Shown: positions 16,770 to 26,169 of the stretch, in pieces
Layout of the letters: each line of letters opens with the position of its first letter
Position numbering within the stretch: position 1 is the first letter of the stretch
Source of the DNA: Paenibacillus polymyxa M1
GTDB lineage: Bacteria; Bacillota; Bacilli; Paenibacillales; Paenibacillaceae
Length of the DNA stretch: 64,000 bases
Assembly: GCF_000237325.1 (NCBI RefSeq)
Contig: NC_017542.1
Coordinates: forward strand, 5,760,501-5,824,500
Direction of reading: 5' to 3'
The notes under the pieces: model-generated
Database searches by the model: none
What the model saw: the letters and a program-made list of their open reading frames with translations, nothing else
What the model was told of the DNA's origin: nothing
Translations under genes and position numbers: made by a program

Positions 16770-18215
16770 ATGAGTCAAAAGCATTTTGCAGATTACCCAT
16801 TAAGTGAAGAAATTGTGAGGGCTCTGAATAGCCTGGGCTATGAGACGCCAACAGAAATTCAAACGGAGGTTATTCCCGTTGCCCTTGAGAAGAAGGATCT
16901 TGTGGCCAAATCGCAAACAGGCAGCGGCAAAACAGCAGCATATGGTATTCCACTTTGTGAGCTAGTAGATTGGAATGAGAATAAACCCCAAGCTTTAATT
17001 CTGACACCAACCCGTGAACTCGCATTACAGGTTACTGAAGACATCACGAATATTGGACGCTTTAAGCGGATAAAAGCAACGGCTCTTTATGGGAAGCATC
17101 CTTTTCATATACAAAAGGCCGAGCTAAAACAAAGGACACATGTGGCTGTAGGTACGCCCGGACGTGTACTGGATCATATTGAACGAGGCACACTATCTTT
17201 AAATCGAATTACCTATCTCGTGATTGATGAAGCTGACGAGATGCTGAATATGGGCTTTATCGAGCAGGTTCAGTCGATTATTCAGGCACTGCCTAATGAC
17301 CGGGTTACGATGTTGTTTTCCGCTACTTTTCCCGAAGATGTAGCCAAACTGTCACGTAAATATATGAACGATCCTGTGGAAATTGAGATTAAGGCGACAG
17401 GTGTAACCACAGCCACGATTGATCACTCTCTTATTCAGGTGCGGGAGGCGGACAAGCTGGCTCTGCTACAGGATCTGCTCATTGTTGAGAACCCTGACAG
17501 CTGCATCATTTTCTGTCGTACGCAGGAGCATGTAGATACACTATTCAGAGCATTGGCTGATCTCGAATATCCATGTGATCGCATCCATGGCGGCATGGAG
17601 CAAGATGAGCGATTTGAGGTAATGAACGCATTCAGAAGGGGACAATTCCGTTACTTGATCGCAACTGATGTAGCCGCCAGAGGGATTGATATCACGAATA
17701 TCACCCATGTCATCAACTACGATATTCCCCTTGAAAAAGAAAGCTATGTTCATCGTACAGGACGTACAGGACGTGCTGGCAAAACGGGGAAAGCCATTAC
17801 TCTAATCACTCCTAAAGATAGCAAAAGATTAGCTGATATCGAAGCATATATTGGATTTGCAATTCCGCAAGTAAAAGCCCCCTCAGAAGAGGCTGTAGAT
17901 CTCCGCAGAGAAGATTTCGAGCGAAACCTACATGTAAAAACTGTACTCAAAAACGACAAACGCGAGCAATTAAACCAACAAATTATGAAGCTCAATTTTA
18001 ATGGCGGTAAGAAGAAAAAACTTAGAGCTGTCGACTTTGTGGGCACCATCGCTAAGCTGGATGGGGTAACGGCAGATGATATCGGGATCATTACGATTCT
18101 GGATAATGTGACAGATGTTGAGATTCTGAATGGCAAGGGCCCACTGGTGCTTGAGATTATGAAAAATACTACCGTAAAGGGCAAGCTTTTAAAGGTACGC
18201 AAAGGGCATAAGTAG
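16770..18215 (+). CDS. dbpA: DEAD-box RNA helicase DbpA/YxiN
   Basis: An ATP-dependent RNA helicase that acts on the peptidyl-transferase-centre hairpin of 23S rRNA during 50S assembly. About 481 residues: Q motif in [13 protein letters not shown], Walker [13 protein letters not shown], Ia [12 protein letters not shown] box [12 protein letters not shown] motif LFSATFPED, and [13 protein letters not shown] in the second RecA domain. The C-terminal ~75 residues ([19 protein letters not shown] onward) are the DbpA RNA-binding domain that gives rRNA specificity. ATG 16770 is preferred to the upstream in-frame TTG 16764. It stands alone, divergent from yjdF. Confidence 0.94.
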   Translation: MSQKHFADYPLSEEIVRALNSLGYETPTEIQTEVIPVALEKKDLVAKSQTGSGKTAAYGIPLCELVDWNENKPQALILTPTRELALQVTEDITNIGRFKRIKATALYGKHPFHIQKAELKQRTHVAVGTPGRVLDHIERGTLSLNRITYLVIDEADEMLNMGFIEQVQSIIQALPNDRVTMLFSATFPEDVAKLSRKYMNDPVEIEIKATGVTTATIDHSLIQVREADKLALLQDLLIVENPDSCIIFCRTQEHVDTLFRALADLEYPCDRIHGGMEQDERFEVMNAFRRGQFRYLIATDVAARGIDITNITHVINYDIPLEKESYVHRTGRTGRAGKTGKAITLITPKDSKRLADIEAYIGFAIPQVKAPSEEAVDLRREDFERNLHVKTVLKNDKREQLNQQIMKLNFNGGKKKKLRAVDFVGTIAKLDGVTADDIGIITILDNVTDVEILNGKGPLVLEIMKNTTVKGKLLKVRKGHK

Positions 18216-18278
18216 AAGGTACGCTGTATAAAAAAGAGTGAGGCAATCCCGTTCAGTACGGCCGATGGGTTTCGTAAG

Positions 18279-19097
18279 CTATACAGGCGGGATGGCCGAG
18301 TTCATCTCTTGCTCCTCTAATTCATCTTTCCATTTATCGATATTATAAATCACTTTGAATTTCTCTTTTAACTGAGTAACATCTTCAACTGGCACATAGC
18401 TGTCCAATTCCATATGGAAGTCCGAAACATCTTTTTCATGGTTATACATCTCTTTTAGAATATCAATGATTGTGGAAAGTCTAGATTTAAATGATAATTT
18501 ACAATTATCTTCGTCCTCGTCGAGTATACATAGATTTTCTACCCCACTAAAAAAGGAATTTCCTTTAAAATATAGCTTGTTACAGGTCATATGGACCTGC
18601 ATCAATGGTTCGCATATTTGCCAATCTGCCTCCAGCATAGCGGTTTTAAGCGATACATGTGCTCCACTAATGTAATAATAATCTCGATAAAAACACATTG
18701 AACAAGAGGCCTTCATTATTTTAATTTTTGAATCTACAGCAGGATACCCTAGTACAAATCCTTCAGCTAATAATCTCCTGGAGAAGTAATTCAACAATTT
18801 TACAAATAATTGGTATCCAAGCTCCTTACCTTCCTCATCGTCTTTATGACAGCAATAATGAATAATATCTTCTTTCACTTGTTTATTTTCATATTGATAT
18901 CCCATTCCAGCCTCTAAATGATCAATATGAATTTCAACTCCAGCAAATAAGTCATTTAAACTTGTTATTCTGGAATGATTGCCTTTTAAATTTATATTCA
19001 AGTCAGTAGTACATTCTCTATAGAGTATACAGGTGTCTTTGATATCCAGTTTAATGTCTTGTCTTTTCATAAAATCAGCGATTTTCTTTAGATGCAA
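18279..19097 (-). CDS. Hypothetical protein, 272 residues
   Basis: I do not recognise a family. The protein is acidic and cysteine-rich for a cytosolic protein (about nine Cys, including CSMCFYRDYYY near residue 140 and IHYCCHKDDEEG near 80), with no signal peptide or membrane span. Its start is TTG 19097, with AGGAACGG upstream, or ATG 19070. Codon use is AT-rich compared with dbpA. It is convergent with dbpA, with ~60 bases between, and divergent from the ECF sigma gene. Confidence 0.62.
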   Translation of the reverse strand: MHLKKIADFMKRQDIKLDIKDTCILYRECTTDLNINLKGNHSRITSLNDLFAGVEIHIDHLEAGMGYQYENKQVKEDIIHYCCHKDDEEGKELGYQLFVKLLNYFSRRLLAEGFVLGYPAVDSKIKIMKASCSMCFYRDYYYISGAHVSLKTAMLEADWQICEPLMQVHMTCNKLYFKGNSFFSGVENLCILDEDEDNCKLSFKSRLSTIIDILKEMYNHEKDVSDFHMELDSYVPVEDVTQLKEKFKVIYNIDKWKDELEEQEMNSAIPPV

Positions 19098-19341
19098 GTA
19101 ATCCGTTCCTATAAAAACTATTTGGAATATCTTAATTTCATTTTACCATCCCCTCACTCCCACAATATACCTTTAACTCTATAAAACTAACCACGTGGGT
19201 GATAATCGTTCTGCTTTATCGTATTCTCTTAGAGAGTTGATAGAACACTTAAAAAAAATTTAGACAAAGTGTCCCTTTCGGTCATCTCCGTTTGTTATAC
19301 AGATATAATTTTCTTTTTGATCAGAGGGGGTGCCTACATCT

Positions 19342-19932
19342 TTGAATGAGGAAATCGAATACAGAATCAAACAAGTTCAAGCTGGCGAGATCCAGGATTA
19401 CGCCTACATTGTAAAGGAGTATCAGCGTCAGATTTTTGTGTACTGCTGGAGGCTATTAGGAAGTGAGCAGGAGGCGGAAGAGGCTGTGCAGGATATTTTC
19501 GTCAGTGCTTTTGAGAAAATTAGCAGGTACAAGCCGACAGTGGGCTTCTCCTCCTGGCTGTATAAAATGGCCTATCATCACTGCCTGAACCTGATTCGCA
19601 GGAAGAATCTACAGCGCAAATTTAAACTTAGCCTGTTCACCTCAACTAACATGACTTCAGACAGTGCAGCGCAGGTTATGGAACGTCAGCTTTTCAGTGA
19701 ACCGCTGAGCCGGGCGTTGGACCAACTGAGCGCGGAGGAGCGTAACCTGCTGGTGCTGCGCATTTTTGAAGAGAGAACGTTTGGAGAAATCGGGGAAATC
19801 ATGAACAAAAGCGAGGAAGCTATCAAGAAAAAATACGGCAGAACAAAAACAAAGCTCAAAAAAATAATGGAGCCCCTAAAGGAGGACCACAAATGCGTGA
19901 GTTACAAGACAGAACTCAAAAACAAAGCCTGA
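19342..19932 (+). CDS. ECF-type RNA polymerase sigma factor
   Basis: A ~196-residue extracytoplasmic-function sigma factor. Region 2 covers YIVKEYQRQIFVYCWRLLGSEQEAEEAVQDIFVSAFEKISRYKP in sequence and region 4 LSAEERNLLVLRIFEERTFGEIGEIMNKSEEAIKKK. TTG 19342 is chosen because the AGAGGGG at 19324-19330 then has usable spacing; the GTG at 19330 would sit on top of it. The 3' end overlaps the next gene by 40 bases, so sigma and membrane-bound partner are translationally coupled. The stimulus is unknown. Confidence 0.9.
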   Translation: MNEEIEYRIKQVQAGEIQDYAYIVKEYQRQIFVYCWRLLGSEQEAEEAVQDIFVSAFEKISRYKPTVGFSSWLYKMAYHHCLNLIRRKNLQRKFKLSLFTSTNMTSDSAAQVMERQLFSEPLSRALDQLSAEERNLLVLRIFEERTFGEIGEIMNKSEEAIKKKYGRTKTKLKKIMEPLKEDHKCVSYKTELKNKA

Positions 19933-20957
19933 AATACACCGATCTGCAAGACAGGGGATTCAAAAACATGGACAAGCTAACCGAGCCAGAGAATGCCTTA
20001 AAAATCCAGGCTTTTGACGTTTCTGACAAAGTGATGGAACAGGTCTACCAAAAGGCGCCGCCCAAAAAGGGGAATATAGGAAAAATCCATTTCCAGCCTC
20101 GTATCACCGTCCCTATCATGATTTTGCTTTTTGTTGTAGGTGCCTCTGTGACCGGATACGCAGCTTCACAATATCTTGAATTCCGCAACAGTAAGGGCGA
20201 CGTTGTATTAAATACCGCCAAAACACCTGCCGAAACGGACGCCTCCAAAACGTATTCCTCCACCTACACACGGTGGAACGAAGAGGTGAAGAACCGTTTG
20301 CAACCAGGAGAGTATGCCGCTTATTACGTCAAAGACGATTCTATGAACCAAAACAACCTATCTAATCTGGCCCTGTTTGCGTACAAACCGGCAGAACTTT
20401 CAAATTTTAACAGCTTACAAGATGAAATCAAGCGAACTGAGGCTCCATTATTCAGCAATCCCACTCATCTACCGGATGGCTATCAGTTTGAATTCGGATA
20501 CGTCTATCCAATCGCTGCATATCCTGGGATGATGGATAAAAAGGAATATCGAGCTTTAACCGATAAACTGATGCAACAGGCCAAAGCTGCACCGAAGGGT
20601 GAAAATCTGTTTATTCAAAAGCTGAACTGGGACAAGTCAGACTCCTCCTTTGCCCGCTATGCGAGAGGAAACGACTATGTAAACATTACCGTCACCAAAT
20701 ACACTCCTGAAGTCACAAAGACAACCATCATGCAAAATGAACAGGATTCGGCTGAGCAATTGACAATCAAAGGAACCAAGGCCTATTACATCAGGGCAAG
20801 TGAAGCAAGCAGGCCCTTGGAAGCAGGAAAAAATCGACTGGGATGGATCGATGAAAAAAGACATTTACACTACAACATATCCGATAACCAGGACAGCCCG
20901 CTGACCAAAGATGATTTGGTTAAAATAGCTGAGGATTTGCTTAATGCTTCATCGTAA
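19893..20957 (+). CDS. Membrane anti-sigma factor-like protein
   Basis: A 354-residue single-pass membrane protein. The cytoplasmic part (~1-70) would hold the ECF sigma factor, a transmembrane helix spans ~72-92 (VPIMILLFVVGASVTGYAA), and ~260 residues face outward with a DUF4367-like end (GTKAYYIRASEASRPL, then GWIDEKRHLHYNIS). Its start lies within the sigma gene, after AAGGAGG at 19877. The topology, pairing and overlap make it the likely anti-sigma factor, although no ZAS zinc motif (HxxxCxxC) is visible, so it would be of a non-zinc type. Confidence 0.8.
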   Translation: MRELQDRTQKQSLKYTDLQDRGFKNMDKLTEPENALKIQAFDVSDKVMEQVYQKAPPKKGNIGKIHFQPRITVPIMILLFVVGASVTGYAASQYLEFRNSKGDVVLNTAKTPAETDASKTYSSTYTRWNEEVKNRLQPGEYAAYYVKDDSMNQNNLSNLALFAYKPAELSNFNSLQDEIKRTEAPLFSNPTHLPDGYQFEFGYVYPIAAYPGMMDKKEYRALTDKLMQQAKAAPKGENLFIQKLNWDKSDSSFARYARGNDYVNITVTKYTPEVTKTTIMQNEQDSAEQLTIKGTKAYYIRASEASRPLEAGKNRLGWIDEKRHLHYNISDNQDSPLTKDDLVKIAEDLLNASS

Positions 20958-20979
20958 TAGATGTTACAGAAAGGTTTTG

Positions 20980-21017
20980 AAGAGAGACTATCCTGTACTA
21001 AGGACGGTCTCTCTTTG
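20980..21017 (+). terminator. Terminator of the sigma/anti-sigma operon
   Basis: AGAGAGAC at 20981-20988 pairs with GTCTCTCT at 21007-21014, followed by TT. The start is 24 bases after the anti-sigma stop. Confidence 0.7.
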
Positions 21018-21050
21018 AGCAACGTTTTCGTACCTATTTCTCCCGTAACA

Positions 21051-21626
21051 TTACGGCGTATACCACAATCTTTTAACTTCTATTAACTCCTGACCGTTGA
21101 ACTTCATTCTGTATACATCTGGTTTGGATGTGTGTAGTAGAAAATTCAAGTCGTACTGCTTGTCATAATACCCCATCATCAACGTCATTATCGCCCCATG
21201 AGTGCCTAATGCAACTTTCTGTCCTCGATAGGTTTTTAACAATTCTTTTAGAACTGCTATACTTCGGTTCTGACAAACCGTATTAGACTCTCCTCCCTGT
21301 AAAGCAAAGTTTGGATCAGAAAATGACTTATCTAACAAAGGAAATAATTCCGCATCGGGCATTCGGTGGTCTTCATTCAAAAAGATCCTTTCTTTAAGAT
21401 CTTCGAATACCAAAACTTCTTGTCCTGAACGCCGAGCCAGCTCTTGAATGGTCAGAATTGCTCGTTGATATGGACTTGAAACGAAAACCTCGATCCCCTC
21501 TCCCTTCAATAATTCAGTTATTCGATAAGCATCTGATTTACCTTTATCCGTTAAACCTCTTGTTCTTTCATTTCCTTCCGTCTTTGGTGACTCGCCATGT
21601 CTCACCATGTAAATGAAAGTTTCCAA
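21051..21626 (-). CDS. Histidine phosphatase family protein
   Basis: A 191-residue phosphoglycerate-mutase-like phosphatase. The catalytic RHGES motif is in YMVRHGESPKTEG at residues ~6-18, the second catalytic histidine in VALGTHGAIMTLMMG, and SSPYQRAILTIQELA carries the phosphate-binding arginine. I use TTG 21626, which is preceded by AAGGAGG with a 5-base spacer; the longer frame from ATG 21680 has no ribosome-binding site and would encode this sequence as residues. The substrate is unknown; cofactor phosphatase or sugar-phosphate activity are both possible. Confidence 0.9.
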   Translation of the reverse strand: METFIYMVRHGESPKTEGNERTRGLTDKGKSDAYRITELLKGEGIEVFVSSPYQRAILTIQELARRSGQEVLVFEDLKERIFLNEDHRMPDAELFPLLDKSFSDPNFALQGGESNTVCQNRSIAVLKELLKTYRGQKVALGTHGAIMTLMMGYYDKQYDLNFLLHTSKPDVYRMKFNGQELIEVKRLWYTP

Positions 21627-21798
21627 AATAGCCTCCTTAAAGGATATCGTTTTGTTCTCGTAATTCCTGAAACCGCCCATTAATTATAATTCTAGAGCAA
21701 ATCTTTCGGTATGACCAATCAGTCTGCACTCACCATACACGAATTGATAATTGCTGTTACGATGTCATATAAATCTTTTTCTTTCAATACATAAAGCT

Positions 21799-22509
21799 TT
21801 ACCACGGAAGCTGATCATCCATGTAATAGAATCCGCCTGTTGGACCCTCTTCCGGCAGGGTTGCCAGTCGGATCGCCGTTTTTGCTCCATCCTCCACCGA
21901 CAGCTCCGCCTTTTCCCCACCCATTTGTGTTTTGACTAAGCCGGGGTGTACGGAATTGACCTTCAGATGTGTCCCGCTATTTTTTTGCGCCCAGTAGGCC
22001 GTCAGCATATTCAAAGCTGCTTTAGATGCCGCATAAGCCGGGGTAGCAAGACGCTGCACCCGTTCATTGGTCAACTGGAACTGAATCGAGCCTATAGCGC
22101 TACTTTGGTTGACGATTCTGCCTGCTTTGCTCTTTAGCAGTAACGGCAACAGTGCTTCTGTAATCAAATAGGGTGCGAACGTGTTCACCTCAAAAGTATC
22201 TCTGAAAGCATCCCCGTCATAACCCGCTTTTTCTGCCAAAATGCCCGCATTGTTGACCAATATGTCCAGCCGTCCGTAAGTATCTTCGATAAATTGGGCC
22301 AATTCTGCGATATGTGCAGAATTCGTCACCTCGAGCTTCACGCCGACTGCCTGAATGCCTTCTTGCAACAACCCGGCGGCTGCTTCATCTGCTGCTGTTT
22401 TCGTACGTGCAGCGACTAATACCGTTATACCTTGCTGCCCCAGTTGTCTAGCAACCTCCAGTCCGATCCCTTTGCTTGCTCCGGTAATTAACGCGATTTT
22501 GCTTGTCAT
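21799..22509 (-). CDS. SDR-family oxidoreductase
   Basis: A 236-residue classical short-chain dehydrogenase/reductase. It has the nucleotide loop TGASKGIGLEVA at residues ~9-20, NNAG at ~86, and YAASKAALN with the catalytic Tyr and Lys near 155-160. The arginine after the loop (VAARTK) suggests NADP(H). ATG 22509 follows GAGGAGG. It lies 21 bases after the quinone reductase gene and is the last gene of the TetR-quinone reductase-SDR set. It probably reduces a reactive carbonyl. Confidence 0.92.
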   Translation of the reverse strand: MTSKIALITGASKGIGLEVARQLGQQGITVLVAARTKTAADEAAAGLLQEGIQAVGVKLEVTNSAHIAELAQFIEDTYGRLDILVNNAGILAEKAGYDGDAFRDTFEVNTFAPYLITEALLPLLLKSKAGRIVNQSSAIGSIQFQLTNERVQRLATPAYAASKAALNMLTAYWAQKNSGTHLKVNSVHPGLVKTQMGGEKAELSVEDGAKTAIRLATLPEEGPTGGFYYMDDQLPW

Positions 22510-22530
22510 GTTTCATTTCCTCCTCGTTTT

Positions 22531-23091
22531 TTATTTATTGATTGTGATCAAATCAGACGTTTGGACATGACGCACGGTCGCCAGATGCTGGACATATGCA
22601 GCCTGGCTCGCGGTAATCTGCTCACCCGTCACATGGTTCGCATTATGGATAGCAAAAGGCGGCAGGTAATGAGCACTCACATAGTTGGCCAGCGCCTCCA
22701 TCGGCTTCGCGATGTCCCGAATCGTGAACAGGTTGTAGCCGCCGGGCTGATACGAGGCCGCAGTTCCTGCCGTCGAGATGGCGATGCCGATTTCCTTCCC
22801 TTTCAAATGCTCCCCGTCAGGACCAAACGCCCAGCCGAATGCCAGCACTTCATCAAACCACTGCTTCAATAATGGCGGCGTACTATACCAATAGAGCGGG
22901 TACTGGAAAATGATTCGATCATGGCTGTCCAACAAAGCTTGTTCACGGCTGACATTAATCTGCTGGTCAGGATAGGCTTCATACAACACATGTACGGTCG
23001 TTTCAGGCTGCTGTCTCATGACCTCCGTCCAGGCTCGATTCATTCGGGAACTTTGCAAATTTGGATGTGCAACGATGATTAATATTTTCAT
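22531..23091 (-). CDS. NAD(P)H-dependent quinone oxidoreductase (flavodoxin fold)
   Basis: A 186-residue FMN reductase of the KefF/MdaB/YwrO group that reduces quinones by two electrons. Flavin-binding blocks are IIVAHPNLQSSRMN at the N-terminus, FQYPLYWYSTPPLLKQWFDEV around residue 75 and GIAISTAGTAASYQPGG near 110. The start follows AAGGAGAG. The regulator at 23172 is upstream on the same strand, with a matching operator between the two genes, so expression is probably induced by quinones or electrophiles. Confidence 0.92.
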   Translation of the reverse strand: MKILIIVAHPNLQSSRMNRAWTEVMRQQPETTVHVLYEAYPDQQINVSREQALLDSHDRIIFQYPLYWYSTPPLLKQWFDEVLAFGWAFGPDGEHLKGKEIGIAISTAGTAASYQPGGYNLFTIRDIAKPMEALANYVSAHYLPPFAIHNANHVTGEQITASQAAYVQHLATVRHVQTSDLITINK

Positions 23092-23122
23092 ACTAACTCT
23101 CCTTTTCTATTTCAAAGTTTAT

Positions 23123-23138
23123 GGGAATGATCGTTCTA
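23123..23138 (-). promoter_or_regulatory. TetR operator copy 1
   Basis: On the minus strand TAGAACGATCATTCCC, between the tetR stop and the quinone reductase start. Fourteen of sixteen positions equal the copy upstream of tetR. Confidence 0.7.
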
Positions 23139-23171
23139 GAAAAATGAAAAAAATTTGTTTTCGGTTATCGT

Positions 23172-23750
23172 CTATGTCTCTAAAATGCGTAGATTTAACT
23201 CAGCTATCCGTTGCAGCTTTTCTTTCGGAACGGAAGTCCGCACCATAACCCTTAGTCCCGCTAAGGCATTTTGCAGATACTCAGCCAACTCCTTCACTTC
23301 GTACTGTTGTGTAAACTCGCCGTTTTGCTGTCCCCACGTTACGATTTCTGCAAGCATTTTCTCCGATTTTGCAAAGGCCTTCGTCGCTATCTCGTCAATG
23401 TCCTCATCCCGAATCGCTAATTCAACAGCCGAATTCACGAACATGCAGCCGGGCGGTACGTCCTCTTCACCGTTAATGATGGAGTCAAAAATGAACTGAA
23501 GTGCCTGCTTAGCCGTCCGAGATTGCTTGATGCCTGCTGCCCACCTACCGTTAATACGCTCTCCGAATCGGTCCATCACTTTGAGGAACAAGGTATGCTT
23601 GTCGGTAAAGGTATCATAGATACTTCTTCGATGAATCCCCATATGTTCGACAAGATCATTCATCGAGGTTTTCTCATACCCCTGCTCCCAGAACAGCTTC
23701 ATGGCCTTTTCCAGAACAACGTTTTCTTCAAATTCTTTGCTCCTGGCCAT
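23172..23750 (-). CDS. TetR-family regulator of the quinone reductase/SDR operon
   Basis: A 192-residue TetR protein. The helix-turn-helix TSMNDLVEHMGIHRRSIYDTF is at residues ~28-48, and the C-terminal domain contains GCMFVNSAVELAI, corresponding to the Cys-containing stretch of quinone-sensing YxaF-like regulators. ATG 23750 follows AGGGGGT. Two copies of a conserved palindrome, one before this gene and one before the quinone reductase, suggest it represses itself and the operon until an electrophile reacts with it. Confidence 0.91.
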   Translation of the reverse strand: MARSKEFEENVVLEKAMKLFWEQGYEKTSMNDLVEHMGIHRRSIYDTFTDKHTLFLKVMDRFGERINGRWAAGIKQSRTAKQALQFIFDSIINGEEDVPPGCMFVNSAVELAIRDEDIDEIATKAFAKSEKMLAEIVTWGQQNGEFTQQYEVKELAEYLQNALAGLRVMVRTSVPKEKLQRIAELNLRILET

Positions 23751-23805
23751 TCTATCTACCCCCTGACCATTTAGAATATGTCTGGATTAAATGGATCGAC
23801 CTTTT

Positions 23806-23821
23806 GGAAACGATCGTTCTA
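23806..23821 (-). promoter_or_regulatory. TetR operator copy 2
   Basis: On the minus strand TAGAACGATCGTTTCC, with the central palindrome AACGATCGTT, 56 bases before the tetR start. It matches the copy at 23123. Confidence 0.7.
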
Positions 23822-24003
23822 CATTGGTCATCGCATATGTTTTTCTTCTCTGTCTGGCTTTATCCTAACATATTGGGAACGGTCGGTAAAGAATTATTTG
23901 TTTTTCCCTTTATAACCCGTTCCATAATTACGGCAGTCACTATAGCAGACACCGATAAACACAGAAGCATTACAAAGTTTTGCACTCGTAAAATAATCAT
24001 TTT

Positions 24004-24027
24004 AGCGGTGGGGAGCTTCCCACCGCT
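24004..24027. repeat. Strong 9-bp hairpin beside a second small hairpin
   Basis: AGCGGTGGG and CCCACCGCT form a perfect stem around GAGCTT, followed on the plus strand by GTCG-CTTATA-CGAC and then TTGAAT. It is ~100 bases downstream of mqo. No T-run follows on either strand, so it is an unusual terminator at best. Paired hairpins next to a short TTGAAT-like sequence also resemble the right end of an IS200/IS605-type element, of which nothing else remains here. Confidence 0.5.
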
Positions 24028-24124
24028 TGGCGTTGTCGCTTATACGACTTGAATACGTATCGTAAGATTACTGTGTATTTTATTAAAAATATTTGGATGA
24101 TCGAATTTACTAGCCATGTAAAAA

Positions 24125-25624
24125 TTAATGATGCAGCGGTTCTTTTTCGCCCAGACCCAGCGTCTCTGTTGTGGTATTATGGATTTCTTGGTAAAGCTCT
24201 GGGTTTTCCGCTAGTGACATCCCATAAGAAGGGATCATCTCTTTTATTTTCGGTTCCCACTCGTCCATATGCTGTGGGAAGCATTTTTCTAATACTTCCA
24301 GCATAACGTGCACAGCAGTGGAAGCACCCGGAGAAGCCCCAAGCAATGCAGCTACTGTACCATCAGCCGAACTCACCACTTCCGTACCAAATTGAAGGGT
24401 CCCTTTACCGCCCTCCGTATCTTTGATCACCTGCACACGCTGGCCTGCTACCACGATCTCCCAGTCCTCGATTTTGGCGTTGGGAATAAACTCGCGTAGT
24501 TCCTCCAGACGCTTTTCATTCGATAACATCACTTGCTGGATCAGGTATTTGGTCAATGCCATCTCTTTTGCCCCTGCTGCCAACATTGTAATGAGGTTAT
24601 TGGGTTTTACGGAACCAATCAGGTCCAAGTTTGAACCCGTTTTCAAGAACTTTGGTGAGAAGCCGGCAAATGGTCCAAACAGCAGTGCTTTTTGGTTACC
24701 GATGTATCTTGTATCCAGATGCGGGACAGACATGGGAGGAGCACCAACCTTCGCTTTACCGTATACTTTTGCATGATGTTGGGCGACCACTTTAGGATTG
24801 TTACATACCATAAATAGTCCACTTACCGGGAATCCCCCGATATATTTGGACTCAGGAATGCCGGTTCTTTGCAGTAAAGGTAGACTTCCGCCACCACCAC
24901 CGATAAAAACGAATTTGGCAGTATGATATTCGATTTTTCCGTTATCCAGATTATGCACTTTGACTCTCCACGAGCCGTCGCTCGCACGTTTAATATCCTT
25001 TACACTATGCTTGTATTTAATCTCGACATTTTTGCTTTTTAAATGGTCAAACAACATGCGTGTTAAAGCACCAAAGTTGACATCTGTTCCAGAGTCGATT
25101 TTGGTTGCCGCAATTGGTTCATTCAATGTACGACCTTCCATAATCAGCGGAATCCATTCCTTTAGCTTTTCAGGGTCATCGGAAAATTCCATGCCTTGAA
25201 ACAGGGAAACACTTGAAAGCGCTTTAAAGCGCTTTTTTAAAAAAGATACGTTTTTTTCACCCATTACCAAACTCATATGGGGTATTGGCCTGATAAAGTC
25301 CTGTGGATTACGAATCAAATTACTGTTGACAAGAAAAGACCAAAACTGTCTTGAGAGCTGAAACTGTTCGTTGATATTAACCGCTTTACGAATATCTACA
25401 GATCCGTCTGACTTTTCGGATGTGTAGTTCAGCTCGCACAGTGCAGCATGACCCGTGCCTGCATTATTCCATTCGTTAGAGCTTTCTTCTCCTGCACTTG
25501 CCAGTTTCTCAAACACTTTAATTTCCCATTCCGGTGCTAACTCTTTCAGCAATGATCCCAGAGTCGCGCTCATGACCCCGGCACCAATTAAGATAACGTC
25601 TGTATTTTTCTGAATACTATTCAT
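24125..25624 (-). CDS. mqo: Malate:quinone oxidoreductase
   Basis: A membrane-associated FAD enzyme that oxidises L-malate to oxaloacetate and passes electrons to quinone, a TCA step alternative to malate dehydrogenase. The 499-residue length and sequence are typical: FAD loop [18 protein letters not shown] at ~8-26, [23 protein letters not shown] near 47-68, and a second nucleotide-binding block [15 protein letters not shown] near 240, with [18 protein letters not shown] in the C-terminal part. ATG 25624 follows AAGGAAGG. An apparent attenuator stands between its promoter and start codon. Confidence 0.96.
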   Translation of the reverse strand: MNSIQKNTDVILIGAGVMSATLGSLLKELAPEWEIKVFEKLASAGEESSNEWNNAGTGHAALCELNYTSEKSDGSVDIRKAVNINEQFQLSRQFWSFLVNSNLIRNPQDFIRPIPHMSLVMGEKNVSFLKKRFKALSSVSLFQGMEFSDDPEKLKEWIPLIMEGRTLNEPIAATKIDSGTDVNFGALTRMLFDHLKSKNVEIKYKHSVKDIKRASDGSWRVKVHNLDNGKIEYHTAKFVFIGGGGGSLPLLQRTGIPESKYIGGFPVSGLFMVCNNPKVVAQHHAKVYGKAKVGAPPMSVPHLDTRYIGNQKALLFGPFAGFSPKFLKTGSNLDLIGSVKPNNLITMLAAGAKEMALTKYLIQQVMLSNEKRLEELREFIPNAKIEDWEIVVAGQRVQVIKDTEGGKGTLQFGTEVVSSADGTVAALLGASPGASTAVHVMLEVLEKCFPQHMDEWEPKIKEMIPSYGMSLAENPELYQEIHNTTTETLGLGEKEPLHH

Positions 25625-25651
25625 AAAAACCTTCCTTATCTCTTATATTTG

Positions 25652-25735
25652 CAAAAAAGAGCAGGCCCTCCTGCTTAACTGACTCAAGAAGCAAGGCTCC
25701 ACTCAGGAACATACCTTTTCTATCTCCATTATAAC
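25652..25735 (-). promoter_or_regulatory. Leader with intrinsic terminator before mqo (attenuator)
   Basis: On the minus strand a TATAAT-like -10 near 25731 is followed by a ~55-base leader and then AGCAGG-AGGG-CCTGCT plus six T (25675..25653), which is a complete terminator 28 bases before mqo. Just upstream, CCTTGCTT can pair with AAGCAGG, a pairing that would break the terminator, and GGAGC/GCTTC plus CTGA/TCAG can form a competing 5' hairpin. The layout is that of a terminator/antiterminator switch. No known riboswitch or T-box consensus was recognised. Confidence 0.62.
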
Positions 25736-25739
25736 TTAA

Positions 25740-26169
25740 ATATAATCATTTAAAAATTATATCTACTTTATCTGATAATTATAAATCATTTCTGCTAAAA
25801 AGTGAGAATTTTCTTCGCGAAAATAAGAATTGAACTCAGTTTTTTTATAAGAAACCTAGCTGATTTTGTTACTCCCGTGGATTACAGCTTCCCAATAATT
25901 AAATCAACAGTTTATGTATATGAATAACCAGGAATTGTTATGTAGGATTTCAAGAATTAACACGTGATTCATCTAGGGCCTGTACGCCAACTGTACAATG
26001 CGTAGAAATCAAGTAAAATAAGGGACAGGTGGCGAAGATACCCCATGACCTGGACTATTTTTGAAACATTTTCATTTTGCCAGGTAAGAACGGCTTCCGG
26101 ACTGAAATGCTAAAGAAGCGGAATCCGCAATGATTCTGCCATCCTTGTAGGAATGGAGACTAGAGTGCT
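25740..26169. other. Intergenic region before the small gene at 26170
   Basis: About 430 bases of AT-rich DNA upstream of the mqo promoter. I see no open frame, RNA gene or mobile element, only fragments of ORFs too short to support. Confidence 0.5.

Larger units (their letters stand above)
23751..24124. other. Intergenic region between tetR and mqo 3' ends
   Basis: 374 bases without a credible gene. It contains the second TetR operator at 23806-23821, the tetR promoter on the minus strand, and a strong hairpin at 24004-24027 followed by a small second one. Confidence 0.6.
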
